Positions 15,549 through 23,916 of a stretch of DNA of 42,453 bases are shown here, piece by piece. The notes under the pieces were generated by a model that worked only from the letters and a program-made list of their open reading frames with translations, was not told where the DNA came from and did not search any database. Source of the DNA: a virus; IMG/VR virus record IMGVR_UViG_3300022937_003426, positions 1 through 42,453 of that record; one strand, 5' to 3'. The translations under genes were made by a program, and so were the position numbers. Each line of letters starts with the position of its first letter. The first letter of the stretch is position 1.

Positions 15549-17747
15549 TTAGATCAAACATGCTCCACCAGCACAACTAATTTCCTCTATTCCCACGGTA
15601 TTGTCCTCTGTTTCTAATAGTTGTGTATAATCAACCTTAGCAAAACTATCATATAAATCTGTATATATTTTCCAATTATATACATCTTTCATACAATACG
15701 TCAATCGTCTTATATCATTTTCAAAATACTTTCTCGCAAACCTCCTCATTTTAAGAGAAAATAATTTTTTATCATCGGTGTCTTTATCTGTTTCTTGATT
15801 TAGAGTAATATAGTCACAAGCTGACCATAGATTGTTATCAAAAGCATTAAGGCCCAGCTCAATTAAACCAGAACACCATAATGCCGGATCTCCATACTCT
15901 TTAACTATTTCGCGGCTAGTTAGCACAGTTGTAAATGGCGCTTGAGGATAGTCTTTATCTCCACTTTGAGGAATAAGACTGATACCTGCAAAATATTTAC
16001 GATTTTGATAGATATATTTTGTTACGTCTTCCCACTCATCAGGTTGTACAGTCACGGTATTGCTAACATTATGACTAAGAAAATCTTGCGTACATAATGA
16101 TCTGTTTTTACCAGACTGAACCCAATTCTTTTGTGTGTCTTTGACAACAGACAACATTTCTACTGCTGGTAATTGATTTTTTAATTTAGAACCATCTGGC
16201 ACTTCAATGGGAAATTTAATAACCTCATCGGTGTTGTTGGCAGACCATGACGACTTTTCACAAGCCTGTGGATTGTAGCTCTTAAAGTATTGATATGGAG
16301 GCTCAAGAATATTGGCCTGAACATGTCTAATGTATCTTTTTGCATGATGAGGATGAATCCCAGAACTTGTACCAAGCATAGAACTACTTGTACCTTCTGG
16401 TTTTAAACAGGTGACTCTGGCTGCTTGATTAATACCAATTTTTTTAGACAACTCTTTGTTGGTATCAACAGCGATTTTTGCACCAGCTTTTAAAACTTTT
16501 TCTGTTAGTACTAGATCATGTTTTTCCATAATTCCAGTTAATGAAACACCTAATAGTGCTTCTCTATCAAAGATAGACTTGCTGACTTCACCTAAATAAT
16601 CTAGATCAGTAAATCCCGCTTGTAGTGTTCCAATAATAGCAGCTGCTTTGCATCTTTCATAAAAATCATCTTCATCTGTTACGGAGGAACAGTTGATAGT
16701 AGACAGATTACAACCTTGCCATCCTGACTTACCTGTTTTTTCATCAACAGGCCACATACCTACCTCAACGCAAGGATTAAAAGTCATTTCTGTAGAATCG
16801 CTCCAGATAAATCCTGGCTCACCAAATTCTTTAACAGACTCCATAAGATTTTTAAAATCTTCATAGGATGTGTCATCTTTTAATAGTAGTGCAGAGTTAT
16901 TGCTTCTTGCTCTTTGAGGATTTTCTACGTACCAATTGCCTGTCTTGGCTTTTGCCATCTCCTCATCATCGGCACTAAATAGCGCTAATGACGCACTTCT
17001 ACGCACCCCACCAGATAGTACAGCATCGCTGCTGTGCATAATAATATCATAAGCATCAATCGGTCTGAGCTTTTTTTGGCCATTTTCAATACACTTGTCT
17101 AAAAGTTCTCTAATTTTTTCTAAACCATTTTGCAGTGGTTCGAAACCGGGGGCTTTGCCAACACCAGAAGATAGCTGGGCTCCTTTTTTACGAATATTAC
17201 TATAGTCAAAAACTACATATTTATCCCTATATTCTGCAAAACGGGACTCGCTAGGTTTATTAAAATAGGAACTTAATAAAATTCCTAAAGAATCAGCCCA
17301 GCCCTCAATACTATCTTCTATAATATGTTTTACACCTTTACGCTTATCTTTTTTCTCTTGTGATAAATTTGGTAATTTAGCAACATGATGCTTTTGAACA
17401 CTAAAACCCGTACCGCTACCGCAAAGCAATAACCAAAAACATTCCTGAAAAAATCTTAAGCGGTCGCAATAAGAGCTTGTGCAATTATAAATTTTAGCAT
17501 GACGTTTTAATATAGGTTCTCCGCCAAATTGCAATGCTCTTTGACTTCCTAAAACCTTCTTTTTAAACATTAGATCGTAAGCCCAGTTTATATCTTCTTT
17601 TATTTGCTTGTCTTCATACATGATATTCATCATGTTTCTAACACGATCAACGGCCTCTTTCCAAGTTTCTCTTCTGTTTTCTATTTCAATCCACCTAGCA
17701 TATTTACTGACAAATGTGTAATTTTGTAGCTCTTGAAGACTTGACAT
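15549..17747 (-). CDS. nrdJ: Adenosylcobalamin-dependent ribonucleotide reductase (class II, monomeric)
   Basis: 732 residues, matching the monomeric class II ribonucleoside-triphosphate reductase (about 740 in Lactobacillus). It makes dNTPs from NTPs using a B12 radical. Redox cysteines are visible: Cys89 in IYNCTSS, Cys326 and Glu328 in FNPCVEVG (thiyl radical site) and Cys346 in GWQGCNLST; the C-terminal shuttle pair is Cys725/Cys730 in CAGGACLI. Other motifs are LLLCGSGTGFSVQ, GGVRRSASL and CLKPEGTSSSMLG. No class I small subunit or class III activase is needed or seen, so the enzyme works with or without oxygen, but needs host B12. A 169-bp gene-free leader precedes it. Confidence 0.93.
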   Translation of the reverse strand: MSSLQELQNYTFVSKYARWIEIENRRETWKEAVDRVRNMMNIMYEDKQIKEDINWAYDLMFKKKVLGSQRALQFGGEPILKRHAKIYNCTSSYCDRLRFFQECFWLLLCGSGTGFSVQKHHVAKLPNLSQEKKDKRKGVKHIIEDSIEGWADSLGILLSSYFNKPSESRFAEYRDKYVVFDYSNIRKKGAQLSSGVGKAPGFEPLQNGLEKIRELLDKCIENGQKKLRPIDAYDIIMHSSDAVLSGGVRRSASLALFSADDEEMAKAKTGNWYVENPQRARSNNSALLLKDDTSYEDFKNLMESVKEFGEPGFIWSDSTEMTFNPCVEVGMWPVDEKTGKSGWQGCNLSTINCSSVTDEDDFYERCKAAAIIGTLQAGFTDLDYLGEVSKSIFDREALLGVSLTGIMEKHDLVLTEKVLKAGAKIAVDTNKELSKKIGINQAARVTCLKPEGTSSSMLGTSSGIHPHHAKRYIRHVQANILEPPYQYFKSYNPQACEKSSWSANNTDEVIKFPIEVPDGSKLKNQLPAVEMLSVVKDTQKNWVQSGKNRSLCTQDFLSHNVSNTVTVQPDEWEDVTKYIYQNRKYFAGISLIPQSGDKDYPQAPFTTVLTSREIVKEYGDPALWCSGLIELGLNAFDNNLWSACDYITLNQETDKDTDDKKLFSLKMRRFARKYFENDIRRLTYCMKDVYNWKIYTDLYDSFAKVDYTQLLETEDNTVGIEEISCAGGACLI

Positions 17748-17910
17748 ATTAAAGCTTCCTATTAACCAGATAAAGTAACGATATCATAATAATTGAACAG
17801 TACAGACCATCTGTAGAGTTTATACGACCTTGCGACGAGAACACATAATATAGAGATAGAATATTTATTATGTATGGCATAAGATCGGCATTAAATAGGT
17901 AATTAATTAT

Positions 17911-17927
17911 ATTCAATTATACACCAG
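17911..17927 (-). promoter_or_regulatory. GTGTATA-type motif before the reductase leader
   Basis: Minus strand reads CTGGTGTATAATTGAAT over the stop codon of dCMP deaminase. It matches the motif seen before late genes (24421, 25225, 28821, 32541, 42169). It would produce a 160-nt leader ahead of the reductase, so it is a weaker case. I checked the rest of 17748-17916 and saw no ORF over ten codons and no hairpin. Confidence 0.3.
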
Positions 17928-18393
17928 CGGCCTTGTCTATTAAATCTTTCATCCACATCAAATCCATTTTTGTTTTTTCTATTTTAATACCAGTTTGGTG
18001 TACAAATAAATCAAATTTTTCTTTAGCTTTTTGATCAAAAAGTTTAGTGCCATGTTCATCAGACATTACTACTTTGATCACACCCTCTTGCCACAGAGCC
18101 ATGATGCAATCATTACAACATTGTCCAGTGACATATGCAATGCCATTATCGGGCCTTATGACACAATTAGATAAAGCATTCCTTTCAGCATGAATCATCC
18201 AATCGTATTTTTCTGGACGAGAAGTAGGTAGAGATGAATCATCCATTCCTTTGGGAAAACCATTATAGCCAACACCAAGTATTCTATGCTGCTTGTCGGT
18301 AATAACACAACCGTGTTGGGTGTGTATGTCATGACTACGTTGAGAAACAACTTTAGCCAGTCCCAAAAAATAATTTGTCCAGTTAGGTCTCAT
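17917..18393 (-). CDS. dCMP deaminase (ComEB-like)
   Basis: 158 residues. Zinc site: HAERNAL (His68, Glu70) and CCNDC (Cys93, Cys96), the cytidine/dCMP deaminase signature; the N-terminus (NWTNYFLGLAKVVSQRSHD) and the GVGYNGFPKG loop match dCMP deaminase. The reaction converts dCMP to dUMP, feeding dTMP synthesis. It belongs with the reductase and dNMP kinase. No thymidylate synthase is in this window. The ATG has no Shine-Dalgarno; the promoter at 18400-18427 would start the mRNA on the A of the ATG. Confidence 0.9.
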   Translation of the reverse strand: MRPNWTNYFLGLAKVVSQRSHDIHTQHGCVITDKQHRILGVGYNGFPKGMDDSSLPTSRPEKYDWMIHAERNALSNCVIRPDNGIAYVTGQCCNDCIMALWQEGVIKVVMSDEHGTKLFDQKAKEKFDLFVHQTGIKIEKTKMDLMWMKDLIDKAAGV

Positions 18394-18399
18394 ACCATT

Positions 18400-18427
18400 A
18401 TTGTATCAGAAGTAACGGGCGTGTCAA
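18400..18427 (-). promoter_or_regulatory. Sigma70-type promoter, leaderless start for dCMP deaminase
   Basis: Minus strand TTGACA (18427-18422), 16-bp spacer, TACAAT (18405-18400). Six bases follow before the ATG at 18393, so the usual start 7 bases beyond the -10 box falls on the A of the ATG. Confidence 0.7.
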
Positions 18428-18446
18428 TGGTGTTATTTTGTATTTT

Positions 18447-19349
18447 TTAGTTTGTGAATTTGCGATACTCATGAGGTTTTTTATGGACAATGTATGGATT
18501 ATATTTTGCATAAATATCATCAATAGATATTTTAGAATCTTTTGTAGTACTAAAATTTGCTATTATAGAATTGTCTTGATAATATTTTCTAATGTATTTA
18601 GTAAACATATGACAGTTTTCATCGTAATTTAATTTTTCATATGTGTGCAACAAAAGAGGGACCATATAATCATAGGGATAACCATGGGCTGTTTGAACAA
18701 CAATTTTCAAAAAATTCTCAAGAAGATACATAAAAGACTGCAAATTACTGTCACCAGTATTGTATAAACACACTCCGCCATTAATATGATTAACAATTAA
18801 AGATAGTTCATCTGGGGGGTTGTAGACACAGCCCATATATTTGCTCCCCGATACCCAGAAGCCATTGGCATGTAAACAATATTCATTTATTTTATTTAGC
18901 CAATTTTTTCTCAAAAAACAATCACTTTCTAAAAATAAACATGTATTATAAAATTGACACAATTCGAATACTCTAAAAAAAGAATAATTAGGACCAGATT
19001 TATCTCCGTGTGTAAAATCATAGTCAGGATTTTTTCTGTTACTGTGAGATCCAGAGAAGTAAAAATCTTTATTTTTAGGTATTAGAATTGACTTAATAGC
19101 AACTTTTTTAAAAAACTGTTTAAGACAGTCATAATCAAAAGTATTTGGATGATTTTTATTGACAAAAAAGATTAGATCTATGGTTTTTGCTATATTTTTA
19201 TCTAAAGAAGATAAGTTTTGTAATTGATCTATGATGTGTTGTCTTAATTCTTTGGATTCTACACCAGTACTTAGCAACACTATGGCTTCTAGTCGGTTTT
19301 GGGGTGGGCGCAGTGCTGATGGGTCTATGTAAGAATTATAATCAAGCAT
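18447..19349 (-). CDS. Putative glycosyltransferase (GT-A like)
   Basis: 300 residues from ATG at 19349, which overlaps the fucose-synthase stop; a TTG at 19361 would add four residues but has no support. The centre reads FFRVFELCQFYNTCLFLESDCFL, a GT-A strand ending in an acidic ESD that resembles the DxD metal site. It is followed by GFWVSGSKYMG and HINGGVCLYNTGD, typical of acceptor loops. It ends in a Tyr/His/Lys-rich tail. The next upstream gene makes a deoxysugar nucleotide, so it may transfer that sugar. Family assignment uncertain. Confidence 0.6.
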   Translation of the reverse strand: MLDYNSYIDPSALRPPQNRLEAIVLLSTGVESKELRQHIIDQLQNLSSLDKNIAKTIDLIFFVNKNHPNTFDYDCLKQFFKKVAIKSILIPKNKDFYFSGSHSNRKNPDYDFTHGDKSGPNYSFFRVFELCQFYNTCLFLESDCFLRKNWLNKINEYCLHANGFWVSGSKYMGCVYNPPDELSLIVNHINGGVCLYNTGDSNLQSFMYLLENFLKIVVQTAHGYPYDYMVPLLLHTYEKLNYDENCHMFTKYIRKYYQDNSIIANFSTTKDSKISIDDIYAKYNPYIVHKKPHEYRKFTN

Positions 19350-20259
19350 TATACCATTCAATAGTTTTGCTTAAACCATCCATTAAAGTTGTTTGATTTT
19401 GCCATTTTAATTCTTGCCTTGCCCTAGATATATCAAGCATTCTTTTGGGTTGTCCATTAGGCTTGCTGGTATCCCACTCTATCATGGACGTATCAAATTT
19501 CATAATATTGCATATTGTATAGACAAGATCTAAAATAGATATTTCTTCTCCACTACCTAAATTAATAATATTTGAACTATCAACGTCAATCCCTTGCACA
19601 ATAGCCCTAGCAGCATCTTCAACGTAAAGAAATTCCCTAGTTGCGCTACCATCTCCCCACACAGTTAGTTTTTCATTATTTAGTTTACATTTATGAATTT
19701 TTTTGATTAGAGCTGGGATTACGTGGCTCGAATTATCGTCAAAATTATCGTTTGGACCATATAAATTAGTGGGTATGAGCACTAAACTATTTAAACCATA
19801 TTGTTGTCGATAGGCATCTAGCATCACATATAAAGATTTTTTGGCTATGCCATATGGGGCGTTTGTTTCTTCAGGATACCCTAGCCATATATCATCCTCT
19901 TTAAATGGTGTTTGACAATATTTAGGATAAGAACAAACTGTTCCAACTAAAATAATTTTATTCGTATTGTATTTTCTGCAATTTTCTATAACATTAATAC
20001 CCATACTCATATTGTTATAAAAATACACACCTGGATTTTGTCTATTGGCTCCTATACCCCCACAAGTTGCAGCCAGATGTATTACTGTACTTGGATTATG
20101 TTTAGAGAAAAGTTTTTCGCATTGAGATTGTTTAGTCAAGTCATACTCTTTGCTTCTGGGAACGACGACATGATTCATATCATATCCGCACATTTCTAAT
20201 CTTTTACACACAGCCTTTCCCAGAAAACCATGGCCTCCTGTAACTATAATTTTATTCAT
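19342..20259 (-). CDS. fcl: GDP-L-fucose synthase-like epimerase/reductase
   Basis: 305 residues of the extended short-chain dehydrogenase family. The NAD(P) site is TGGHGFLG (7-14), the active site has the SYPKYC and YGIAKKSLY (Tyr-x-x-x-Lys) pattern, and HLAATCGGIGANRQNP with GTVCSYP closely match GDP-4-keto-6-deoxymannose epimerase/reductase (Fcl/WcaG). The reaction gives GDP-L-fucose from GDP-4-keto-6-deoxy-mannose. No GDP-mannose dehydratase is in the window, so the substrate would come from the host or another part of the genome. Overlaps its neighbours by 8 nt on each side. Confidence 0.85.
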   Translation of the reverse strand: MNKIIVTGGHGFLGKAVCKRLEMCGYDMNHVVVPRSKEYDLTKQSQCEKLFSKHNPSTVIHLAATCGGIGANRQNPGVYFYNNMSMGINVIENCRKYNTNKIILVGTVCSYPKYCQTPFKEDDIWLGYPEETNAPYGIAKKSLYVMLDAYRQQYGLNSLVLIPTNLYGPNDNFDDNSSHVIPALIKKIHKCKLNNEKLTVWGDGSATREFLYVEDAARAIVQGIDVDSSNIINLGSGEEISILDLVYTICNIMKFDTSMIEWDTSKPNGQPKRMLDISRARQELKWQNQTTLMDGLSKTIEWYNA

Positions 20260-20551
20260 TAAAATACCTTTCTGAATTTATGCTTTTATCATCAATATAT
20301 AAGTCATATTGTGGTTTATTCATTTTTAATTCGTGATATTTAGCAGACCATGTCCTTAATTGATTTTCGGTAATTTTTCTCCAATCAATTGCTGTCATAG
20401 TACCTCTTGCTGTCCAATAAACTATAGTATGACCATCATCATAAAGCTGATTAATTTTATCTATCCTGTTTGGAAGTGGCTGCGCCAATTCATAGTTTCT
20501 GTCAGTAGGAGTAACACATATAGTTTCATCAATATCTACGTATATAATCAT
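20252..20551 (-). CDS. HAD-family phosphatase, capsule-biosynthesis type
   Basis: 99 residues. HAD motif I is IYVDIDETIC (Asp-x-Asp-x-Thr), motif II is the YWTARG strand (Thr), and the C-terminal DLYIDDKS (Asp-Asp) is motif IV. Short proteins of this type occur in capsule and sugar-nucleotide clusters. Here it overlaps the fucose synthase by 8 nt, so a sugar-phosphate substrate is the natural guess. Confidence 0.75.
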   Translation of the reverse strand: MIIYVDIDETICVTPTDRNYELAQPLPNRIDKINQLYDDGHTIVYWTARGTMTAIDWRKITENQLRTWSAKYHELKMNKPQYDLYIDDKSINSERYFNE

Positions 20552-20566
20552 ATTTCATAGTATCAT

Positions 20567-20593
20567 AAAAAAACCCACCTGCAAGGGTGGGTT
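20567..20593 (-). terminator. Intrinsic terminator after the membrane cassette
   Basis: An 8-bp stem pairs 20572-20579 (AACCCACC) with 20586-20593 (GGTGGGTT) around a 6-base loop. On the minus strand it is followed by seven T (20573-20567). It separates the membrane/lysis-like cassette from the sugar block. Confidence 0.88.
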
Positions 20594-20615
20594 CTGTTTT
20601 GTGATGTATAATATG

Positions 20616-20867
20616 TTATTTGTTATTGTTCAGCTTGTTATAGACCATAAGGGCCACAACACCACCCCCTATACCAAACAATATACCAGAAGGAGCTAAT
20701 CCATTAGCCATACCCAAAAGATAAGCAACTGCACCGCCCATATATGAGCCTACAACACCAAGAAAAACAGTTTGAAAGAATCCCATTCTCTCTTCACCTG
20801 GCACAATAGCCTTAGCAACTGTACCAACAACAATACCATAAACACACCATATCAATAAGCTAATCAT
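20616..20867 (-). CDS. GlsB/YeaQ/YmgE-type small membrane protein
   Basis: 83 residues with three predicted membrane segments. The pattern IWCVYGIVVGTVAKAIVPGE, TVFLGVVGSYMGG and FGIGGGVVALMVYNKL matches the transglycosylase-associated/GlsB family of bacterial stress membrane proteins. The function of the family is unknown. It ends the cassette that starts at 24402 and is followed by a strong terminator. In a phage it may support the envelope during infection or tune lysis; that is inference. Confidence 0.85.
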   Translation of the reverse strand: MISLLIWCVYGIVVGTVAKAIVPGEERMGFFQTVFLGVVGSYMGGAVAYLLGMANGLAPSGILFGIGGGVVALMVYNKLNNNK

Positions 20868-21237
20868 TTAATTGCTCCATTAAGAGTTGTAAATCTTGTT
20901 TATTCAATGATTTTCCTATATCTAATAAATTATTGGATATAAGATCTTTATATTCTTTATACACTTCTTTGCCTAAATGTTGTCTTAGAACTTTTCTAAT
21001 TCTAAGTTTAGTATACCACCCTCGACGTTCCGATAATTCTTTTAATCGTTTTTGCAAAGCGTCTACTTTATCGGCCTCGCTGAGATTTTTATTTTTATCA
21101 CACTCTTGCAATATTCTAATAAAAGTCAATGTAATACCAATAATCATAATAATAGTAATAATTCCATACTTTTCAGTATCTACATCTTTAACTACATCGC
21201 TAGCAATTTCATTAATTCTATCTGGATATTCTTTCAT
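20860..21237 (-). CDS. Unknown single-pass membrane protein
   Basis: 125 residues. One hydrophobic segment (IITIIMIIGITLTFIRIL, about 26-43) follows an acidic N-terminus. The rest is a charged helical domain (ADKVDALQKRLKELSERRGW, then RKVLRQHLGKEVYKEYKDL). Overlaps the GlsB-like gene by 8 nt. No family recognised. Confidence 0.6.
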   Translation of the reverse strand: MKEYPDRINEIASDVVKDVDTEKYGIITIIMIIGITLTFIRILQECDKNKNLSEADKVDALQKRLKELSERRGWYTKLRIRKVLRQHLGKEVYKEYKDLISNNLLDIGKSLNKQDLQLLMEQLND

Positions 21238-21242
21238 AGTTA

Positions 21243-21515
21243 TTAATCCATTATAATTTCTGTTAAACCCGACCCATCTGATTCTGGCTCACAATAACCA
21301 CAATCAACTTTTTCTATTCCGTCACCACTTATGTACCATCCTTTACCCTTACACACGGGACAATCTTTACGTTTGTATTTTTCAATAACCGGTGTTGAAT
21401 TTGCTCTTATAATACCACCAGCAATTGTAACAGCTGCTGTGGGTGAAATTTCAGTTGTGGTTAAAGATATTGTACTCGATATTAATATAATTGATCCTAA
21501 TAATATTTTATTCAT
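21243..21515 (-). CDS. Exported small protein with DnaJ-type zinc finger
   Basis: 90 residues. An N-terminal hydrophobic segment (ILLGSIILISSTISL) looks like a signal or anchor. The C-terminal third has CPVCKGKGWYISGDG then DCGYC, the C-x-x-C-x-G-x-G...C-x-x-C zinc-finger layout of DnaJ. Found outside the cytoplasm, it would more likely act in assembly or peptidoglycan/envelope contacts than as a co-chaperone. Start overlaps the stop of the 56-residue gene (ATGA). Confidence 0.7.
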   Translation of the reverse strand: MNKILLGSIILISSTISLTTTEISPTAAVTIAGGIIRANSTPVIEKYKRKDCPVCKGKGWYISGDGIEKVDCGYCEPESDGSGLTEIIMD

Positions 21516-21682
21516 TTTTTAGTCCATTTATCTAACAGGTCTAGTAAAGGTCTTCTTCTTTTACCACGATCAAGCGGGGGTACATTCCCCTCTGACGGTT
21601 TAAAAATTTTGATAATTGCTAAAATAAAATTTGTAATAATAGCAATTAATCTGTTTAATGCAAGTTTATCTAAAAACCTCAT
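21512..21682 (-). CDS. 56-residue membrane protein
   Basis: A 56-codon ORF begins at ATG 21682 with AAAGGG 7 bases upstream and ends in TGA overlapping the next ATG. It starts MRFLDKLALNRL, has one hydrophobic helix (about 11-27, LIAIITNFILAIIKIF) and then a basic tail with GKRRRPLL. It fits exactly between two coupled genes. Small membrane proteins next to a holin-like gene could be lysis modulators, but this is inference. Confidence 0.7.
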   Translation of the reverse strand: MRFLDKLALNRLIAIITNFILAIIKIFKPSEGNVPPLDRGKRRRPLLDLLDKWTKK

Positions 21683-21696
21683 TGAACAACCCTTTC

Positions 21697-22623
21697 TTAT
21701 AGGTAACTATCAAACCCATAGTCTGGTAGTTTTTGTGGAGGAAATCCGTTAAAGTCACTAAAGGCATAAGCTCCGTTTTGCCTCAACATACCTTCGGCCA
21801 CATCGGCGTGTATTAAAAATGACCCATCAGGAATAGGTCCCCATTCTGGATGGCCTCCATCGTTCCATTTACCCCAGCTATTTTGGACCAGAAAGGCTGG
21901 TTCTCCATTAGTATCATCACAGGCTGTCCATGCCATCGCGTGGGCCCAGCTGCCAGATTTACGGGCAAATCCCTTAGAGTCTCTACGATTAGAAAATCCA
22001 TAACCAGAACATACACTTAAGCCATACCCATTGGCTAATGCATCTCTAGCCTCTTCTACCGTTTTTATTAGCGATACTGTTCTTATTTGATGGTCATCTG
22101 CTTTATCTATTACTTTATCTGGCAAGCCTCTAGAGCCCCACTTCGCCCCCATACTGCCATTATACTTACTGAAATCAGCAATACCAGGATAATTTTTTCT
22201 AACTAATATACCACCAGTTTTACTAACGAATTGTGCGGCACGACTACAACTCATTCCTTGGCCACCATGACCTCTACAGCCATAAATAGCTTCTGTAGCA
22301 CCTCTTGCTACCCAACTTTCTTTTTGTCCTTTTACATCTATTTCTACTGCTCGTGTTAAATCACACCCGTTGCGGGTTGCGTGTGAAACACAGTCACCTG
22401 TAGTTTGCCTTTCTATGTAAGCGTTTTTATCAAATTTCAACACTGATTTGAAAGGCGTTGATAATTTACCCTTACCGCTATTTTTAATTTTTTTAGAACC
22501 GTCTTTAAAATAAGCGTATTTGCTGGTTTCCATGAGTTCGTCATAGATGTGCTGCTCCCACAGACAGCCACTATAGCCTTTTTTATATTCTCTATATAAT
22601 TGATCAGGAGTCATTCTTGGCAT
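21697..22623 (-). CDS. Papain-like cysteine protease (C1 fold)
   Basis: 308 residues. Cys78 in ERQTTGDCVSHATRNG with Gln73 for the oxyanion hole, His228 in SGSWAHAMAW and Asn248 in FLVQNSWGKWNDGG reproduce the papain Q-C-H-N order and spacing. The C-terminal GPIPDGSFLI corresponds to the closing strand of C1 peptidases. No signal peptide is seen. Flanking genes encode membrane proteins and an exported zinc-finger protein, so it may act on envelope or virion proteins, or as an unusual endolysin-like factor. The first 60 residues are basic and may be a prodomain. Confidence 0.88.
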   Translation of the reverse strand: MPRMTPDQLYREYKKGYSGCLWEQHIYDELMETSKYAYFKDGSKKIKNSGKGKLSTPFKSVLKFDKNAYIERQTTGDCVSHATRNGCDLTRAVEIDVKGQKESWVARGATEAIYGCRGHGGQGMSCSRAAQFVSKTGGILVRKNYPGIADFSKYNGSMGAKWGSRGLPDKVIDKADDHQIRTVSLIKTVEEARDALANGYGLSVCSGYGFSNRRDSKGFARKSGSWAHAMAWTACDDTNGEPAFLVQNSWGKWNDGGHPEWGPIPDGSFLIHADVAEGMLRQNGAYAFSDFNGFPPQKLPDYGFDSYL

Positions 22624-23123
22624 TATTTACTACCTTCTAAAAAAGACCACGATAGCGCAAGGAAAGCCTCCGAGCTTTTTAGCCTTAAATCATCACTTAA
22701 AGTAACGTTTTCAGAACCAATCATAAATTTAATTAATTCATCAGCAGCAGCAGATAATCCTTCATACTTATTTTTTAATTTAAGTCCAAGCATAGGTCCA
22801 GCAATTTGATTTGCTTGTCTAATATCTTCGGTTCTGCTAATGGTCTTGATTTCCCCATCTAAAGATACAAGAGTAGCCATATCATAATATAGTCTAGACA
22901 ACCTCATAATATCTTTTTTATCTGATGTTGGGCCTTGTCTTAGAATATCTACAATATTATTGCATAGCTCTAAAACTTTTTCATCTGTTGGTTTATCTAC
23001 AACAAAACTATCAGCAATGACACTTGGTTTTATAACTGTGATAAAATTATCTAAGTTTGGTTTAAATAAGCCAAGCAGTATTAAAATACTAGCTATAACT
23101 AATAGGATTTTCTCTTTTGACAT
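22623..23123 (-). CDS. Unknown membrane-anchored protein
   Basis: 166 residues. One N-terminal hydrophobic segment (ILLVIASILILLGLF, 6-20) is followed by a soluble, mainly helical domain (PTDEKVLELCNNIVDILRQG; SAAADELIKFMIGSE). Its ATG overlaps the 3' end of the next gene upstream by 35 nt. Topology suggests anchoring with the domain outside the cytoplasm. No family recognised. Confidence 0.6.
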   Translation of the reverse strand: MSKEKILLVIASILILLGLFKPNLDNFITVIKPSVIADSFVVDKPTDEKVLELCNNIVDILRQGPTSDKKDIMRLSRLYYDMATLVSLDGEIKTISRTEDIRQANQIAGPMLGLKLKNKYEGLSAAADELIKFMIGSENVTLSDDLRLKSSEAFLALSWSFLEGSK

Positions 23124-23457
23124 TATTTTCTTCCTTAGGTATTAAATGAGGGAACATTTGATCAGCGATATCAACAGCCTTGTCTGCGCCATATTGTTCG
23201 GCTAGATCTTTTGTTTCTTTCCAGCTTTTTATGAGCTTAAAAAACAGTTCACTGTCGTTATAAATTTCGTCTGCTGGCTTATTGTCATCAACAGAAATAA
23301 TATCGTTTAGTTTAGGTGTCGATCTAATTATTTTACCAAATAACTCTTGAACTGAACCTAATCTATCTTTAAATAACACGTATAAAACAATAGCTACGCC
23401 ACCATATAAACACCAATCAAGTGCGCTGGGCATAGCTCCGAAATTATCTATATTCAT
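23089..23457 (-). CDS. Unknown single-pass membrane protein
   Basis: 122 residues. A hydrophobic segment (LDWCLYGGVAIVLYVLF, about 13-29) precedes a polar helical region ending in an Asn/Lys-rich tail. Sits between two other membrane genes, 2 bases after the 149-residue gene. No family recognised. Confidence 0.6.
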   Translation of the reverse strand: MNIDNFGAMPSALDWCLYGGVAIVLYVLFKDRLGSVQELFGKIIRSTPKLNDIISVDDNKPADEIYNDSELFFKLIKSWKETKDLAEQYGADKAVDIADQMFPHLIPKEENNVKRENPISYS

Positions 23458-23459
23458 AA

Positions 23460-23909
23460 TTATTTATTCCTTATGATACTGTGAAAGTTGCTTATAAAAT
23501 TATCTACTACTATTGATTCATTTTGAGTTGTAGCCACATTGTCAGCAAATACGCCTATGTTTCTAAAAGTTGTTACCATAGCATCTATAGCCGAGCTTAC
23601 AAAAAGCATTAGAAGTTGCTTGATATAGCTTTTAAACCATGCTTGAACTATTGTAGGAATCCAAGGCAGTAGAACAGTGTTAAACACTTCATCATAAAAT
23701 TTATTAATCAGCTCTAACGCCAAAGCCTTTTTGTCTGGACTACTTAGGTCTTTTCCGATATTTTCAATAATCTGGATAACAGAAGCAGTTAATAACTGCA
23801 AAACCTTCCATGCTTCTGAAACAGCAATTTTTTTAATCTCTCCTGCTGATTTCTTGCTTTCATCAATTATTTTTTGAAATTCTTGACGAATTAGATCTTT
23901 AGTGTTCAT
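23460..23909 (-). CDS. Unknown amphipathic membrane-associated protein
   Basis: 149 residues. N-terminal helices are charged (MNTKDLIRQEFQKIIDESKK). The second half is amphipathic to hydrophobic: LLPWIPTIVQAWFKSYIKQLLMLFVSSAID, typical of small phage proteins that line up along the membrane. It belongs to the holin-like cassette. No catalytic motif. Confidence 0.6.
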   Translation of the reverse strand: MNTKDLIRQEFQKIIDESKKSAGEIKKIAVSEAWKVLQLLTASVIQIIENIGKDLSSPDKKALALELINKFYDEVFNTVLLPWIPTIVQAWFKSYIKQLLMLFVSSAIDAMVTTFRNIGVFADNVATTQNESIVVDNFISNFHSIIRNK

Positions 23910-23916
23910 TTTAGCC

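Noticed and set aside
17748-17916. Cobalamin riboswitch or small gene before the B12-dependent reductase
   Set aside because: The 169 bases are AT-rich with no B12-box-like GC stems, and the longest ORFs are under ten codons.
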